A DNA stretch of 7,237 bases from CAYLPT01 sp964385645 (GTDB lineage Bacteria > Armatimonadota > Hebobacteria > Hebobacterales > Hebobacteraceae): contig CAYLPT010000229.1 of assembly GCA_964385645.1 (NCBI GenBank), positions 1 to 7,237 on the forward strand. Direction: 5' to 3'. Shown here piece by piece: positions 1 through 7,219 of the stretch. Numbering within the stretch: position 1 is the stretch's first letter; every line of letters begins with the position of its first letter. The notes beneath the pieces were generated by a model, which saw nothing but the letters and a program-made list of their open reading frames with translations, did not search any database and was not told the origin of the DNA. The position numbers and the translations under genes were made by a program.

Positions 1-1351
1 GGGGGAGGAGGTAGACGCGCACCGCAAGCTCCGCCTCGCCGAGGGCGGTCAGCTCGATGACGCCGCTGGCGGTGGAGTCCACGGTCATGCGGTGACCGAG
101 CACTGGCACCGCCAGGCCGGCCGGGACGGGGGCGATCCAGCCGGCGTTGCGGGAGCGGTTGAGGAGGAACTGGACGGCCGCCCGGTGGCCGGCCCAGGCC
201 TCGTCTCTGCTGGGGCCGCCGATGCCCTCGATGACGTGCACCCGGGTCGGGCGGTCGCCGAGGTTCCACAGCTCGACTACCAAGTCCGAGACGACGCCGG
301 CGCCGTTGACGTGGTGGTAGAGGAGGCGCGCGCACTGACCGCCGCGAAGGCGTCCCTCGAACCACAGGCCGTGGGAGAGGAGGCGCTCGGGGGAGTTGCT
401 GACCATCAAGAGGTCGGCTGGTCGGCGAGTGATGGTCTCGTTGCGCACGGTGACGGTGGGGCGGGCGTGGTAGGGCAGGTACTGCTCGCCGGCGGCGCTG
501 ATCCTGACCGGCACCGCGCCGGTCGCGCCGGGCGGCAGGTCGCCCACGGGGGCGGCCCAGGGGCTGATCTCGGCCCAGGCCCCCGGCTCCAGCGCCAACC
601 CGGCGGCCACTGCGGCGCCGACGGCGCGCGTCAACACCTCCACCGGGGCGGGGTTGCCGGTGACCACTGCCTCCAAGGCGTGGGCCAGGCGTCCGGCGTA
701 CTTGGCGGCGCGGACCGGCACCAGCAGAGTGTTCTGGTGGTCGGAGACGATAAGCTGGGTTTCGCCCACGGCGAGGCCGGTGACGCGGACGGCGTTCGCC
801 TCCTGGTCCCACTCGGCGCGGACGACTTGGTCAGGCGCGGTCACCTCGACGCGACCCACGACCCGGCCGCGAAGGCGGGCCGTGCGGGACTCGCCCAGGG
901 GCACGACGATGGGCTGCATGGCGAGGTAGGGCCGGCCGAAGGCCTGCCGCAGGTTCTCGGCCCAGGTGTCGGCGAGGCGAGCGGGGTCGGAGCGGTGGAT
1001 GTTGGCGGTGGCGCGGTCCACGGTCACGATGGGGCGGTTGCGGGCGAGGATGGTGCGGGTCTGGCGGTCGCGCCGGACGGCGATCTCCTCCGGGCGCAGA
1101 CCCTCCTCCGCGAGGGCGTTGAGCCGCCGGGCGACCTCCTGTGCGTCGCTGACCGAGCGCCAGCCCCGGCCGCCGAGGGTGATGACCCCCTGGTCGCCCG
1201 CGTAGACCCGGCCGTAGATCGTGCGGCCGCCGTCTGCCTCCACGGCGACGGCCTTGAAGACGAGCGTGCTGGCGGCCGGCGCGGGCCCCCCGGTTCCCGC
1301 GACCCCCAGCGCCACCACAAGGAGGGCGAATGCCTGCCTCACCTGCTTCAT
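1..1351 (-). CDS. Secreted multidomain protein of unknown function, C-terminus beyond the window
   Basis: This minus-strand frame stays open for 450 codons from ATG 1351-1349 to the window edge, so the N-terminus is present and the C-terminus is missing. Residues 1-27 form a Sec signal peptide: K2 and R5, a hydrophobic stretch at 7-18, and a likely cleavage after PAPAA. Residues about 66-140 are a helical, charged segment with the pattern DAQEVARRLNAL followed by LADTWAENLRQAF. Residues about 149-215 look like a small beta domain resembling BIG2 or pilus-formation N-terminal domains (PLGES, then TGLAVGETQLIV). Residues about 310-450 are beta-rich, with VSNSPERLLSHG and a GxGxPSRDEAWAGH-like stretch. 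The start is the first one in frame after the glyQ stop; a GGAG lies about 12 bases upstream, a poor ribosome site. It follows glyQ by 57 bases on the same strand, with no promoter seen between, so cotranscription is likely. I infer export and a surface or periplasmic role; the family is not recognised. Confidence 0.8.
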   Translation of the reverse strand, partial: MKQVRQAFALLVVALGVAGTGGPAPAASTLVFKAVAVEADGGRTIYGRVYAGDQGVITLGGRGWRSVSDAQEVARRLNALAEEGLRPEEIAVRRDRQTRTILARNRPIVTVDRATANIHRSDPARLADTWAENLRQAFGRPYLAMQPIVVPLGESRTARLRGRVVGRVEVTAPDQVVRAEWDQEANAVRVTGLAVGETQLIVSDHQNTLLVPVRAAKYAGRLAHALEAVVTGNPAPVEVLTRAVGAAVAAGLALEPGAWAEISPWAAPVGDLPPGATGAVPVRISAAGEQYLPYHARPTVTVRNETITRRPADLLMVSNSPERLLSHGLWFEGRLRGGQCARLLYHHVNGAGVVSDLVVELWNLGDRPTRVHVIEGIGGPSRDEAWAGHRAAVQFLLNRSRNAGWIAPVPAGLAVPVLGHRMTVDSTASGVIELTALGEAELAVRVYLLP

Positions 1352-1408
1352 GTGCTTGCGCTTCTCCGTGCTGATCGGTGCTGCCGTCGGCGCCCCGCCG
1401 TCCTTGTG

Positions 1409-2331
<923 letters not shown>

Positions 2332-2335
<4 letters not shown>

Positions 2336-2712
2336 GCCTCTTCCTCGGGTGCCCCCGCCTCCTCGGGCTCCCGGCGCACCAGGTCCACCGAGAGCTGGGA
2401 TAGCAGCGACGACAGCAGGGCGCCGAAGACCGCGCCGGCCGCGCCGGCGGGCAGGGGCACGTCGCGGACGGTGCGCTCGCCCAGCTTGATCCGCAGGCCC
2501 TTGAGGTTGCCCTCGCGAGCCAGGGCCACGGCCTGACCAACGAGCTCCCCGCTCTCGAGGGCGCGGGCGCGCTCGGCGCGGCGGCGCTCGATGGCGGCGA
2601 GGGCGCGCAGCAGGTCGCCGTCGGCCTCCTCGAGGCCCGAGAGGGCCTCTTCATAGGAGGCGTCGAGCCGCTTCCTGATCTCGTCCACGAGGGCCATGTC
2701 GTAGCTGGTCAC
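2332..2712 (-). CDS. UBA-like/DUF4342 domain protein
   Basis: A 126-residue protein with two parts. Residues 7-42 (VDEIRKRLDASYEEAL, then LEEADGDLLRALAAIE) match the UBA/TS-N three-helix pattern seen in NAC alpha and at the N-terminus of EF-Ts. Residues about 57-113 match DUF4342: REGNLKGLRIKLGERTV, then PLPAGAAGAVFGALLSSLLSQL, a short hydrophobic helix that may touch a membrane. The tail is acidic. A longer reading from GTG 2730 is possible, but there the ribosome site GGAGGAG (2721-2727) would fall inside the gene and the leader would be nearly absent. GTG at 2712 sits 8 bases after that site and about 22 bases from the predicted transcription start, so I chose it. It is the first gene of the unit and overlaps glyQ by 4 bases. 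The biochemical function of the family is not known to me; a link to translation is inference from domain type and neighbour. Confidence 0.85.
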
Positions 2713-2740
2713 GAAGCTGCCTCCTCCCACACCGAGGGGG

Positions 2741-2770
2741 ATTATAGCACACCGGTTCGCGCTGCGGCAA
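2741..2770 (-). promoter_or_regulatory. Sigma70-type extended -10 promoter of the DUF4342-glyQ unit
   Basis: On the minus strand, TTGCCG (2770-2765) is followed after 18 bases by a consensus TATAAT (2746-2741), which has the extended -10 TG one base upstream (TGCTATAAT). In such GC-rich DNA an exact TATAAT is striking. Transcription should begin near 2734, giving a leader of about 22 bases that holds the GGAGGAG ribosome site. This placement supports the GTG start at 2712. Confidence 0.75.
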
Positions 2771-2775
2771 GGAAG

Positions 2776-2790
2776 GCGCGCACACCGCGC
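2776..2790 (-). terminator. Weak candidate hairpin after the exported-protein gene
   Basis: A perfect 5-bp inverted repeat, GCGCG-5 bases-CGCGC, begins right after the stop codon of the gene at 2791-3600 and is followed on the minus strand by CTTCCTT, not a proper U tract. It lies just before the next promoter, where a terminator would be expected. The stem is short and the base composition makes such repeats common, so support is weak. Confidence 0.2.
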
Positions 2791-3600
2791 TCAGGGATAC
2801 AGCGGAGGCGGGTTGGCGCGAATCTGGTCGGGGGTCAGGGTGGTGGCGGTGAAGACCTGCCACTGGGTGGTGACGAATCGGAATCGGCCGATCGCCCAGT
2901 CTCCGTTGTTGCTCCAGTCGGACCGCCACCGTGCGGAGAGCGAGCGCCAGTAGTCTCCCCCGCAGGAGGCGACGATCCGCGCCTGGTCGCGATCATCGGG
3001 CAGGTCGGGGTCGTCCACGACCAGCCGGGCCTGGAAGGCGGAGGCCAGACCGGCGATATCCTCCGGGCTGATCGCCGCGCGGTCCCCCTGCGGCCAGAAG
3101 TGGTAGTTGTACCCCGGCGTCAAGCGCACCGAGAGGGTGCCGTCCTCCTCCCTCCTGACATCGGCCGGGACATTCTCATCCCCGCGGAAGTCCTGCCGGT
3201 AGGCGGCGCCCTCGACGGATGGTGTGCGCTGGAGCTCGTGCCACTGCCCGTCCCGCTTGCTCAGGTACAGGAGCACCGGCGCTCGCACCTGAACCCGCAC
3301 GTTCAGGGCCGGGTTGCCCCCGCGCGCCGGGTAGATCTGGCCCCACATGTTCGCCGCCTCCCAGTCCGGGGGTGGGTCTGCCCCCCATCCCACACGGGGC
3401 CCGGCGGCCCACCCGTAGCTGTCCGGGACGCCCTCCGGCCTGGCCTCGTGCGGCAGGGACATGTCGGCGATCAGCAGCTCCACGATGTCGCCCACCTCGC
3501 GGGGCGAGGCGCCGCCCGTCCCTTCGTTGCCGGCCCCCGAGCAGGTCAGGCACAGGGCGAGCACCGCAGTCGAGCACGAGCGCATCGCGTTGGACAACAT
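2791..3600 (-). CDS. Tryptophan-rich exported protein of unknown function
   Basis: From ATG 3600 this encodes 269 residues. That start lies 8 bases after a GAGGAGG ribosome site; an in-frame longer reading to 3648 has no such support. Residues 1-22 look like a signal peptide (MRSCSTAVLALCLTC, then SGAGNEG). The C at residue 20 could be lipidated, but the T before it is unusual for a lipobox, so soluble export is equally possible. The mature part is rich in Trp and Tyr: DPPPDWEAANMWGQIYPA at about 75-92, a beta-like NVRVQVRAPVLLYLS at 100-114, GYNYHFWP at 163-170, GGDYWRSLSARW at 214-225, DWAIGRFRFVTTQW at 234-247. A helix at about 179-193 (PEDIAGLASAFQARL) precedes a VDDPDLPDDRDQ loop. This looks like a compact globular extracellular domain, perhaps carbohydrate-related, but I do not recognise the family. 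It is transcribed on its own, divergent from uppP. Confidence 0.8.
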   Translation of the reverse strand: MLSNAMRSCSTAVLALCLTCSGAGNEGTGGASPREVGDIVELLIADMSLPHEARPEGVPDSYGWAAGPRVGWGADPPPDWEAANMWGQIYPARGGNPALNVRVQVRAPVLLYLSKRDGQWHELQRTPSVEGAAYRQDFRGDENVPADVRREEDGTLSVRLTPGYNYHFWPQGDRAAISPEDIAGLASAFQARLVVDDPDLPDDRDQARIVASCGGDYWRSLSARWRSDWSNNGDWAIGRFRFVTTQWQVFTATTLTPDQIRANPPPLYP

Positions 3601-3661
3601 CAGCACAGCCTCCTCTCGGCGCGCGCCTGGCGATGGGCCGCCCGTCACGCGGGCGACGCTC

Positions 3662-3695
3662 CTTATAGGCTAGGGGGGAGGGCCGTTTGCGTCAA
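3662..3695 (-). promoter_or_regulatory. Possible promoter of the exported-protein gene
   Basis: On the minus strand there is TTGACG (3695-3690), five of six to the -35 consensus, and TATAAG (3667-3662), five of six to the -10 consensus. The spacing between them is 22 bases, too long for a classical pair. TTGACG could instead pair at 17 bases with the weaker TAGCCT (3672-3667). Either choice puts transcription about 50-65 bases before the ATG at 3600. The position is right; the exact elements are uncertain. Confidence 0.35.
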
Positions 3696-3697
3696 GG

Positions 3698-3795
3698 GCC
3701 GTCGGGGCTGACGGCTGCCCAGTCTGGCGGGGCAGGCAGGGCGCCTGCCCCACCGGGAGCGAGGGAGGGGGCCCGGATGCGGCGCCAGGGCGCCG
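3698..3795. repeat. Three short perfect inverted repeats in the divergent intergenic gap
   Basis: The gap between the exported-protein gene (start 3600) and uppP (start 3855) holds three separate stem-forming repeats. The first is GCCGTC/GACGGC (3698-3703 and 3710-3715). The second is GGGGCAGGC/GCCTGCCCC (3729-3737 and 3743-3751), a 9-bp stem with a 5-base loop, extendable past one mismatch. The third is CGGCGCC/GGCGCCG (3780-3786 and 3789-3795). None is followed by a T tract, and terminators are not expected between divergent genes. They could be operator sites, REP-like elements or leader structure for uppP. No convincing plus-strand promoter for uppP was found in this gap. Confidence 0.45.
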
Positions 3796-3854
3796 ACATG
3801 CGCGCCCCACAGGACGGCGGGTGAGGGCAGGAGACGTGGGGCGGGTGGCCGAAG

Positions 3855-4697
3855 ATGCGGGCTATGTTGGCGCTACATGCGATTGTGCTGGGGGTCATCC
3901 AAGGGCTCACCGAGTTTCTGCCCATCAGCAGCTCTGGCCATCTGATTCTGGCGCGGGAGGCGCTGGGCTGGGAGCTGCTCGCAGATGCGGGCCTGAACAA
4001 GACCTTCGACGTGGCCCTGCACGCGGGGACGCTGATCTCGCTGCTGGGCTACTTCCGGCAAGACGTGGTGCGGCTGGTGCGGGCCTTCGGCGCGAGCTTC
4101 GCGGGGGGCATCGGCCGGGACCTTGACCGGCGGCTGGCGTGGCTGATCGCGGTGGGCACGGTGCCGGCCGCGATCGCCGGGGTGGTTGGCGAGGAGTTCG
4201 TGGAGGAGACGCTGGGCAGCCCCTTGCTCGTGTCGGCGCTGCTGATCGGGGTCGCGCTGCTGATCTGGCTGGCCGACTGGAGGGGCCGCAAGGTGCGGGG
4301 CCTGCCGGAGCTGGGCTGGTGGGACGGCATTCTGATGGGGGTGGCGCAGGCGACGGCCCTGGCGCCGGGGGTGTCCCGCTCGGGCATCACCATCACCACG
4401 GGGCTGGCGCGGGGGCTGAGGCGGGAGGCGGCGGCGCGCTTTTCGTTCCTGCTCTCGATCCCGATCGTGGCCGGGGCCTCGGTCTACAGCTTGCTGGGGC
4501 TGGTGAGGGACCCGGGCGCGCTGCCCGCGGGGTCGGTGTTGGCGTTCGTGGCCGGGATGGCGGCGGCCGCGGCGTCGGGCTATCTGTGCATCCACTATTT
4601 CCTGCGGTACCTGCAGACCCGCGGGCTGGCGCCCTTCGTGGTCTATCGGGTGCTGGTGGGCGCGACGCTGTTGTGGTGGTTCGCTCGGGGGGTGTGA
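3855..4697 (+). CDS. uppP: Undecaprenyl-diphosphate phosphatase (UppP/BacA)
   Basis: UppP, 280 aa, is an integral membrane enzyme that removes a phosphate from undecaprenyl diphosphate. This recycles the lipid carrier for peptidoglycan and other envelope polymers, and extra copies give bacitracin resistance. Both signature regions are intact: QGLTEFLPISSSGH at residues 16-29 (the E/Q-xxx-E motif, with Q16 and E20, and H29) and PGVSRSG at 161-167 with the catalytic-type R165. Hydrophobic segments occur near 5-15, 51-66, 93-111, 123-140, 197-216, 227-250 and 259-277, as expected for the fold. Length is typical of the family. ATG 3855 is chosen; a second ATG at 3864 is possible, since neither has a clear ribosome site. 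It stands alone on the plus strand, divergent from the exported-protein gene and convergent with the COG2122 gene. No obvious terminator was seen in the 109 bases between them. Confidence 0.96.
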   Translation: MRAMLALHAIVLGVIQGLTEFLPISSSGHLILAREALGWELLADAGLNKTFDVALHAGTLISLLGYFRQDVVRLVRAFGASFAGGIGRDLDRRLAWLIAVGTVPAAIAGVVGEEFVEETLGSPLLVSALLIGVALLIWLADWRGRKVRGLPELGWWDGILMGVAQATALAPGVSRSGITITTGLARGLRREAAARFSFLLSIPIVAGASVYSLLGLVRDPGALPAGSVLAFVAGMAAAAASGYLCIHYFLRYLQTRGLAPFVVYRVLVGATLLWWFARGV

Positions 4698-4806
4698 GGG
4701 CGGGGCCGGCGGCGCCAGCCGCACGGGCGCGGGCGCGAGAGGGGGAAGCGGTCGGAGAGCTGACCCACCGCACGTTGTGGACCTGCGCCAGCCGGGCCGG
4801 GGCAAC

Positions 4807-5547
4807 CTACCTGCGGGAAGGGGGCTCGATCAGGCGGACCTCGAGCTCGCCCCAGACGCCGACTCCTTCGCCGACGATGGCCGCGCCGCCGAGCACGCCG
4901 GGGATGGTGCGCAGCCACTCGAGGGCAGGGGAGATGTCGTCGGCCGACTGGATGCGGTTGCCGAGGGCGGTGGCGGCGGCGTCGGCCAGGGCCGCGGAGT
5001 GGGCGAGCACCACCGCGGCGTCGGCCCGCCCGAAGCTGAGCGAGGGCCCGACGGTGCCGGAGGAGGTGCACAGACCAAGCCCTTGCTCGAGCCGCGACAC
5101 CCGCAGGCCCAGGCGACCGGAGAGCGGGGAGGGGCCAGCGTAGATGGCGGCGGTGCGGGGCCGGCGCGTGTAGAGGTAGATATCGCCGCCGTTCTCGACG
5201 ATCACCTGTCGGCTGTGAGCGCGGAGGGCCTCGCCGACGCGCTGGGCGATGGCGCCGGCGACGGCGGACATGGGGCCGACGCCACAGGCGCGGCCGGCCT
5301 CGGCCATCTCGCGGGCGATGGGCGGGGCGTCGTCGGGGACCTGGAGGGGGCGCAGGGCGCGGCCGAACTCGGCGTCGGCGCGCAGGTGTCGCTCCAGCTC
5401 CTCCCGCGCGTCGCGCAGGGCGCGCTCGGCGAGGTGGGCGAGGGGCCGCTCGGCGCTGATCAGCAGGTCGGACTCCTCCACCCGGACAGTGAAGCGGCGC
5501 AGGTCGCTCTCCACCCAGCGCCGGTACGCGCGTTCTTGCTCAGGCAT
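4807..5547 (-). CDS. UPF0280/COG2122 family protein, ApbE-like, sulfide assimilation
   Basis: This 246-residue protein has the COG2122 (UPF0280) hallmarks of an ApbE-like fold: GVGPMSAVAGAIA at 89-101, VENGGDIYLY at 117-125, CTSSGTVG at 160-167 and HSAALADAAATALGN at 183-197. It is shorter than flavin transferase ApbE, and the family is not established as one. The Methanosarcina acetivorans homologue MA1715 is reported to be needed for efficient sulfide assimilation, and homologues in Desulfovibrio are linked genetically to methionine synthesis. C88 and C160 lie next to the conserved motifs and are candidates for sulfur handling; that is inference. It is the third gene of the operon, starting 9 bases after the ferredoxin stop. 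No ribosome site is visible before ATG 5547, so translation probably depends on coupling. The likely role is to deliver or mobilise sulfide for the two upstream proteins. Confidence 0.92.
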   Translation of the reverse strand: MPEQERAYRRWVESDLRRFTVRVEESDLLISAERPLAHLAERALRDAREELERHLRADAEFGRALRPLQVPDDAPPIAREMAEAGRACGVGPMSAVAGAIAQRVGEALRAHSRQVIVENGGDIYLYTRRPRTAAIYAGPSPLSGRLGLRVSRLEQGLGLCTSSGTVGPSLSFGRADAAVVLAHSAALADAAATALGNRIQSADDISPALEWLRTIPGVLGGAAIVGEGVGVWGELEVRLIEPPSRR

Positions 5548-5556
5548 GGGTGGCGG

Positions 5557-5967
5557 TCAGAAGAGCAGCTCCATGGCGCGCACGGGGCAGCAGCGGACAC
5601 ACTCCTCACACACGACACAGCGGTCGGAGTCGAAGGTGACGCGCATGGAGGGCCGCTCGAGGGCCAGCGCGGCGGTGGGGCACACCCCGACGCAGGCGCC
5701 GCAGTCCACGCAGCGGTCGTCGTTCTTGCGAATGTCCTGCACGAGGGGCTGGAGGCGGATGCCCTGGCGGGTGAGGTAGTCAACGGCGCGCTGGTAGTCG
5801 GCCTCGTCGCCGCTGAGCTCCATGACCATGAGGCCCTCTTCCTCAGGGCCGATGGAGGCGCGCAGGATGTTGAACACCAGGTCGTACTCGCGGGCGAGCC
5901 GGTAGACGATGGGCTGACCGGTCACCGCGGACGGGAAGTGCAGCACGAGTCTATGGGATACCTTCAT
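5557..5967 (-). CDS. NIL-domain 2[4Fe-4S] ferredoxin, homocysteine synthesis partner
   Basis: A 136-residue fusion. Residues 1-78 form a NIL domain, the small ligand-binding fold found at the C-terminus of the methionine transporter ATPase MetN (LVLHFPSAVTGQPIVYRLA, then NILRASI). Residues 80-136 hold two 4Fe-4S motifs: CVDCGACVGVCP with C86, C89, C92 and C96, and CVVCEECVRCCP with C117, C120, C123 and C127; C126 is an extra cysteine beside the second cluster. ATG 5967 is chosen because AGAGGGAG lies 6 bases before it; the ATG at 5973 abuts that site. The Methanosarcina homologue MA1822 is reported to work with MA1821, the COG1900 protein, in reductive conversion of aspartate semialdehyde and sulfide to homocysteine; this protein likely supplies the electrons. 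It lies 19 bases after the COG1900 gene and 9 bases before COG2122. The NIL domain may bind methionine or a relative; that is inference. Confidence 0.95.
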   Translation of the reverse strand: MKVSHRLVLHFPSAVTGQPIVYRLAREYDLVFNILRASIGPEEEGLMVMELSGDEADYQRAVDYLTRQGIRLQPLVQDIRKNDDRCVDCGACVGVCPTAALALERPSMRVTFDSDRCVVCEECVRCCPVRAMELLF

Positions 5968-5986
5968 GGTCATCTCCCTCTATCGC

Positions 5987-7132
5987 TCACGCGACCGGGG
6001 CGGAGAGCTGAAAGCGGCCGGCCCCGATCCACTCCTTGAGGGTCTCCGCGATCTCTCGTGCCCGGGGGTAGCTGGAGAGGGGGGTGGTGGGCACCTGCTT
6101 GCCCTCGACCTCGATCTGACCGGACTTGAGCTCGGCGTAGGAGACGCGGCGGATGATCTCGGGCTCGCGGTTGGGGTAGGCGGAGCTGTAGTCCACGACC
6201 GGGGCCTGGATGTCGGCGTCGGAGGCGCCGGCCTGGGCGGCGAGGTCCTCGTCGAGGATGGGGATGGCGGCGCCGAGCCCGACCATGAGGCTGGTGCCAT
6301 ACCCGCGGAGGCTGGCGCCGCGCAGCCAGCGAGCGGACATGGCCTTGAGGTCGCCGATGACGGCGAGCGTGCCGGCGCCGGCGGCGGGTATCCCCAAGTC
6401 GTTGCGCGGCGCGCCGGGGTTGTGCTGGGTGCCGTGCCATGCGACGTAGCCGACCGCGCCGCCCAGGAAGATGCGCGAGCCGAGGCCGATGGTGCGGTAG
6501 GCAGGGTCCTTGAGCAGGGGGGAGAGCTGCCCGGCGGAGCAGTAGTTGGCGCAGCCGAGCTTGGGCCGCAGCGTCCCCATGTAGGTGTAGAGGGTGCGCT
6601 CGGAGCGGTTGACGGCGACGTTGTAGTTCTGATAGGCGTTGCGCGGGTTGAACAGGTAGGCCTCGTTGATCTCGGCGAGGGTGAGCCAGGTCTCGATCTC
6701 CTGGCGAGGGTAGCAGTCGGTGCCATAGGCGCTGGCCTCGAGGAGCACGCGGCGGCCGGCGACGAGGTCCTCGATGACGTGTCCGCCGCCGTAGCGGAAC
6801 TCGCCGGGGAAGACGGCGTTGCGGGGGTCGTCATCGGGCAGGGCCGTGGCGCCCAGGTAGACGTCCACAGCGGCCAGCCCGGCATACGCGGGGACGCCGT
6901 TGAGCCTGACGCGGCCGCCGCCGAGCTTGATGCGGGGCTTGGCATGGCCGAGGTTCAGCATGGCGCCGGAGGAGCACATGGTGCCGAAGGTGCCGGTCGT
7001 CACCACGTCCACGGCCGCCGCGGCCTTGGCCGCGCCCCGCTCGGCGACCAGCGCGACCATCTCCTCGGCGGTGACGACGACGACATCGCCCCGGCGGATC
7101 TTGTCGTTGATCTCCTCCAGCGTCTTGGGCAT
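5987..7132 (-). CDS. COG1900/DUF39 homocysteine biosynthesis protein
   Basis: A 381-residue DUF39 (COG1900) protein, the putative catalytic component that forms homocysteine from aspartate semialdehyde and sulfide, as reported for MA1821 of Methanosarcina acetivorans. The family pattern is clear: EINDKIRRGDVVVVTAEEM at 7-25, TGTFGTMCSSGAMLNLGH at 46-63, GGGHVIEDLVAG at 115-126, ASAYGTDCYPR at 133-143, NYNVAVNRSERTLYTYMG at 169-186, and AWHGTQHNP at 231-239. Four cysteines occur: C53 and C140 in these conserved motifs, the best persulfide candidates, and C194 with C198 in CANYC. The protein ends after the DUF39 part; methanogen members carry an added pair of CBS domains, absent here. ATG 7132 lies 7 bases after an AGGAG ribosome site. 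It is first in the operon, behind a recognisable promoter. The homocysteine would feed methionine synthesis. Confidence 0.95.
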   Translation of the reverse strand: MPKTLEEINDKIRRGDVVVVTAEEMVALVAERGAAKAAAAVDVVTTGTFGTMCSSGAMLNLGHAKPRIKLGGGRVRLNGVPAYAGLAAVDVYLGATALPDDDPRNAVFPGEFRYGGGHVIEDLVAGRRVLLEASAYGTDCYPRQEIETWLTLAEINEAYLFNPRNAYQNYNVAVNRSERTLYTYMGTLRPKLGCANYCSAGQLSPLLKDPAYRTIGLGSRIFLGGAVGYVAWHGTQHNPGAPRNDLGIPAAGAGTLAVIGDLKAMSARWLRGASLRGYGTSLMVGLGAAIPILDEDLAAQAGASDADIQAPVVDYSSAYPNREPEIIRRVSYAELKSGQIEVEGKQVPTTPLSSYPRAREIAETLKEWIGAGRFQLSAPVA

Positions 7133-7150
7133 GCGCCAGCTCCTATGGGC

Positions 7151-7170
7151 CTCGGCGGGAGCGCGCCGAG
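7151..7170 (-). promoter_or_regulatory. Leader hairpin before the homocysteine operon
   Basis: A perfect 7-bp inverted repeat, CTCGGCG/CGCCGAG with a 6-base loop, lies in the predicted leader (about 50 bases), 6 bases upstream of the AGGAG ribosome site at 7140-7144. It has no T tract and does not include the ribosome site in its stem. It may stabilise the message or serve a regulator; the leader is too short for a SAM-I type riboswitch. Function is unproven. Confidence 0.35.
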
Positions 7171-7190
7171 CCGATGAGGTTGTGGGGTCG

Positions 7191-7219
7191 AGTATACTCT
7201 GTGGCGACGGGGCTGTGAA
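7191..7219 (-). promoter_or_regulatory. Sigma70-like promoter of the homocysteine operon, with palindrome over the -10 box
   Basis: On the minus strand, TTCACA (7219-7214) and TATACT (7196-7191), each five of six to consensus, are separated by exactly 17 bases. Transcription should start near 7184. The -10 box lies inside a perfect 10-bp palindrome, GAGTATACTC (7190-7199), a possible operator where a repressor would block RNA polymerase. It does not match the MetJ box. Bases 7220-7237 beyond it show nothing recognisable. Confidence 0.65.

Noticed and set aside
1..1351. The gene after glyQ as a divergent glyS
   Set aside because: It begins with a Sec signal peptide and lacks the GlyS N-terminal IGTEELPP-type motif and any anticodon-binding features.
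3541..3543. Lipoprotein cysteine at residue 20 of the exported protein
   Set aside because: The residues before it (CLT) do not fit the usual lipobox, where G, A or S precedes the cysteine; left as a possibility rather than a call.
4698..4806. Bidirectional terminator between convergent uppP and COG2122 genes
   Set aside because: No stem followed by a T tract on either strand. The 10-base direct repeat GCGCCAGCCG (4712-4721 and 4785-4794) appears to be chance in GC-rich DNA.
4777..7177. Long plus-strand open frames (420 and 403 codons) opposite the homocysteine operon
   Set aside because: They mirror well-recognised minus-strand genes and have the same Gly/Ala/Val-rich composition without motifs.
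7133..7184. SAM or other known methionine riboswitch in the operon leader
   Set aside because: The predicted leader is only about 50 bases with one hairpin, too short and lacking the conserved cores of those switches.
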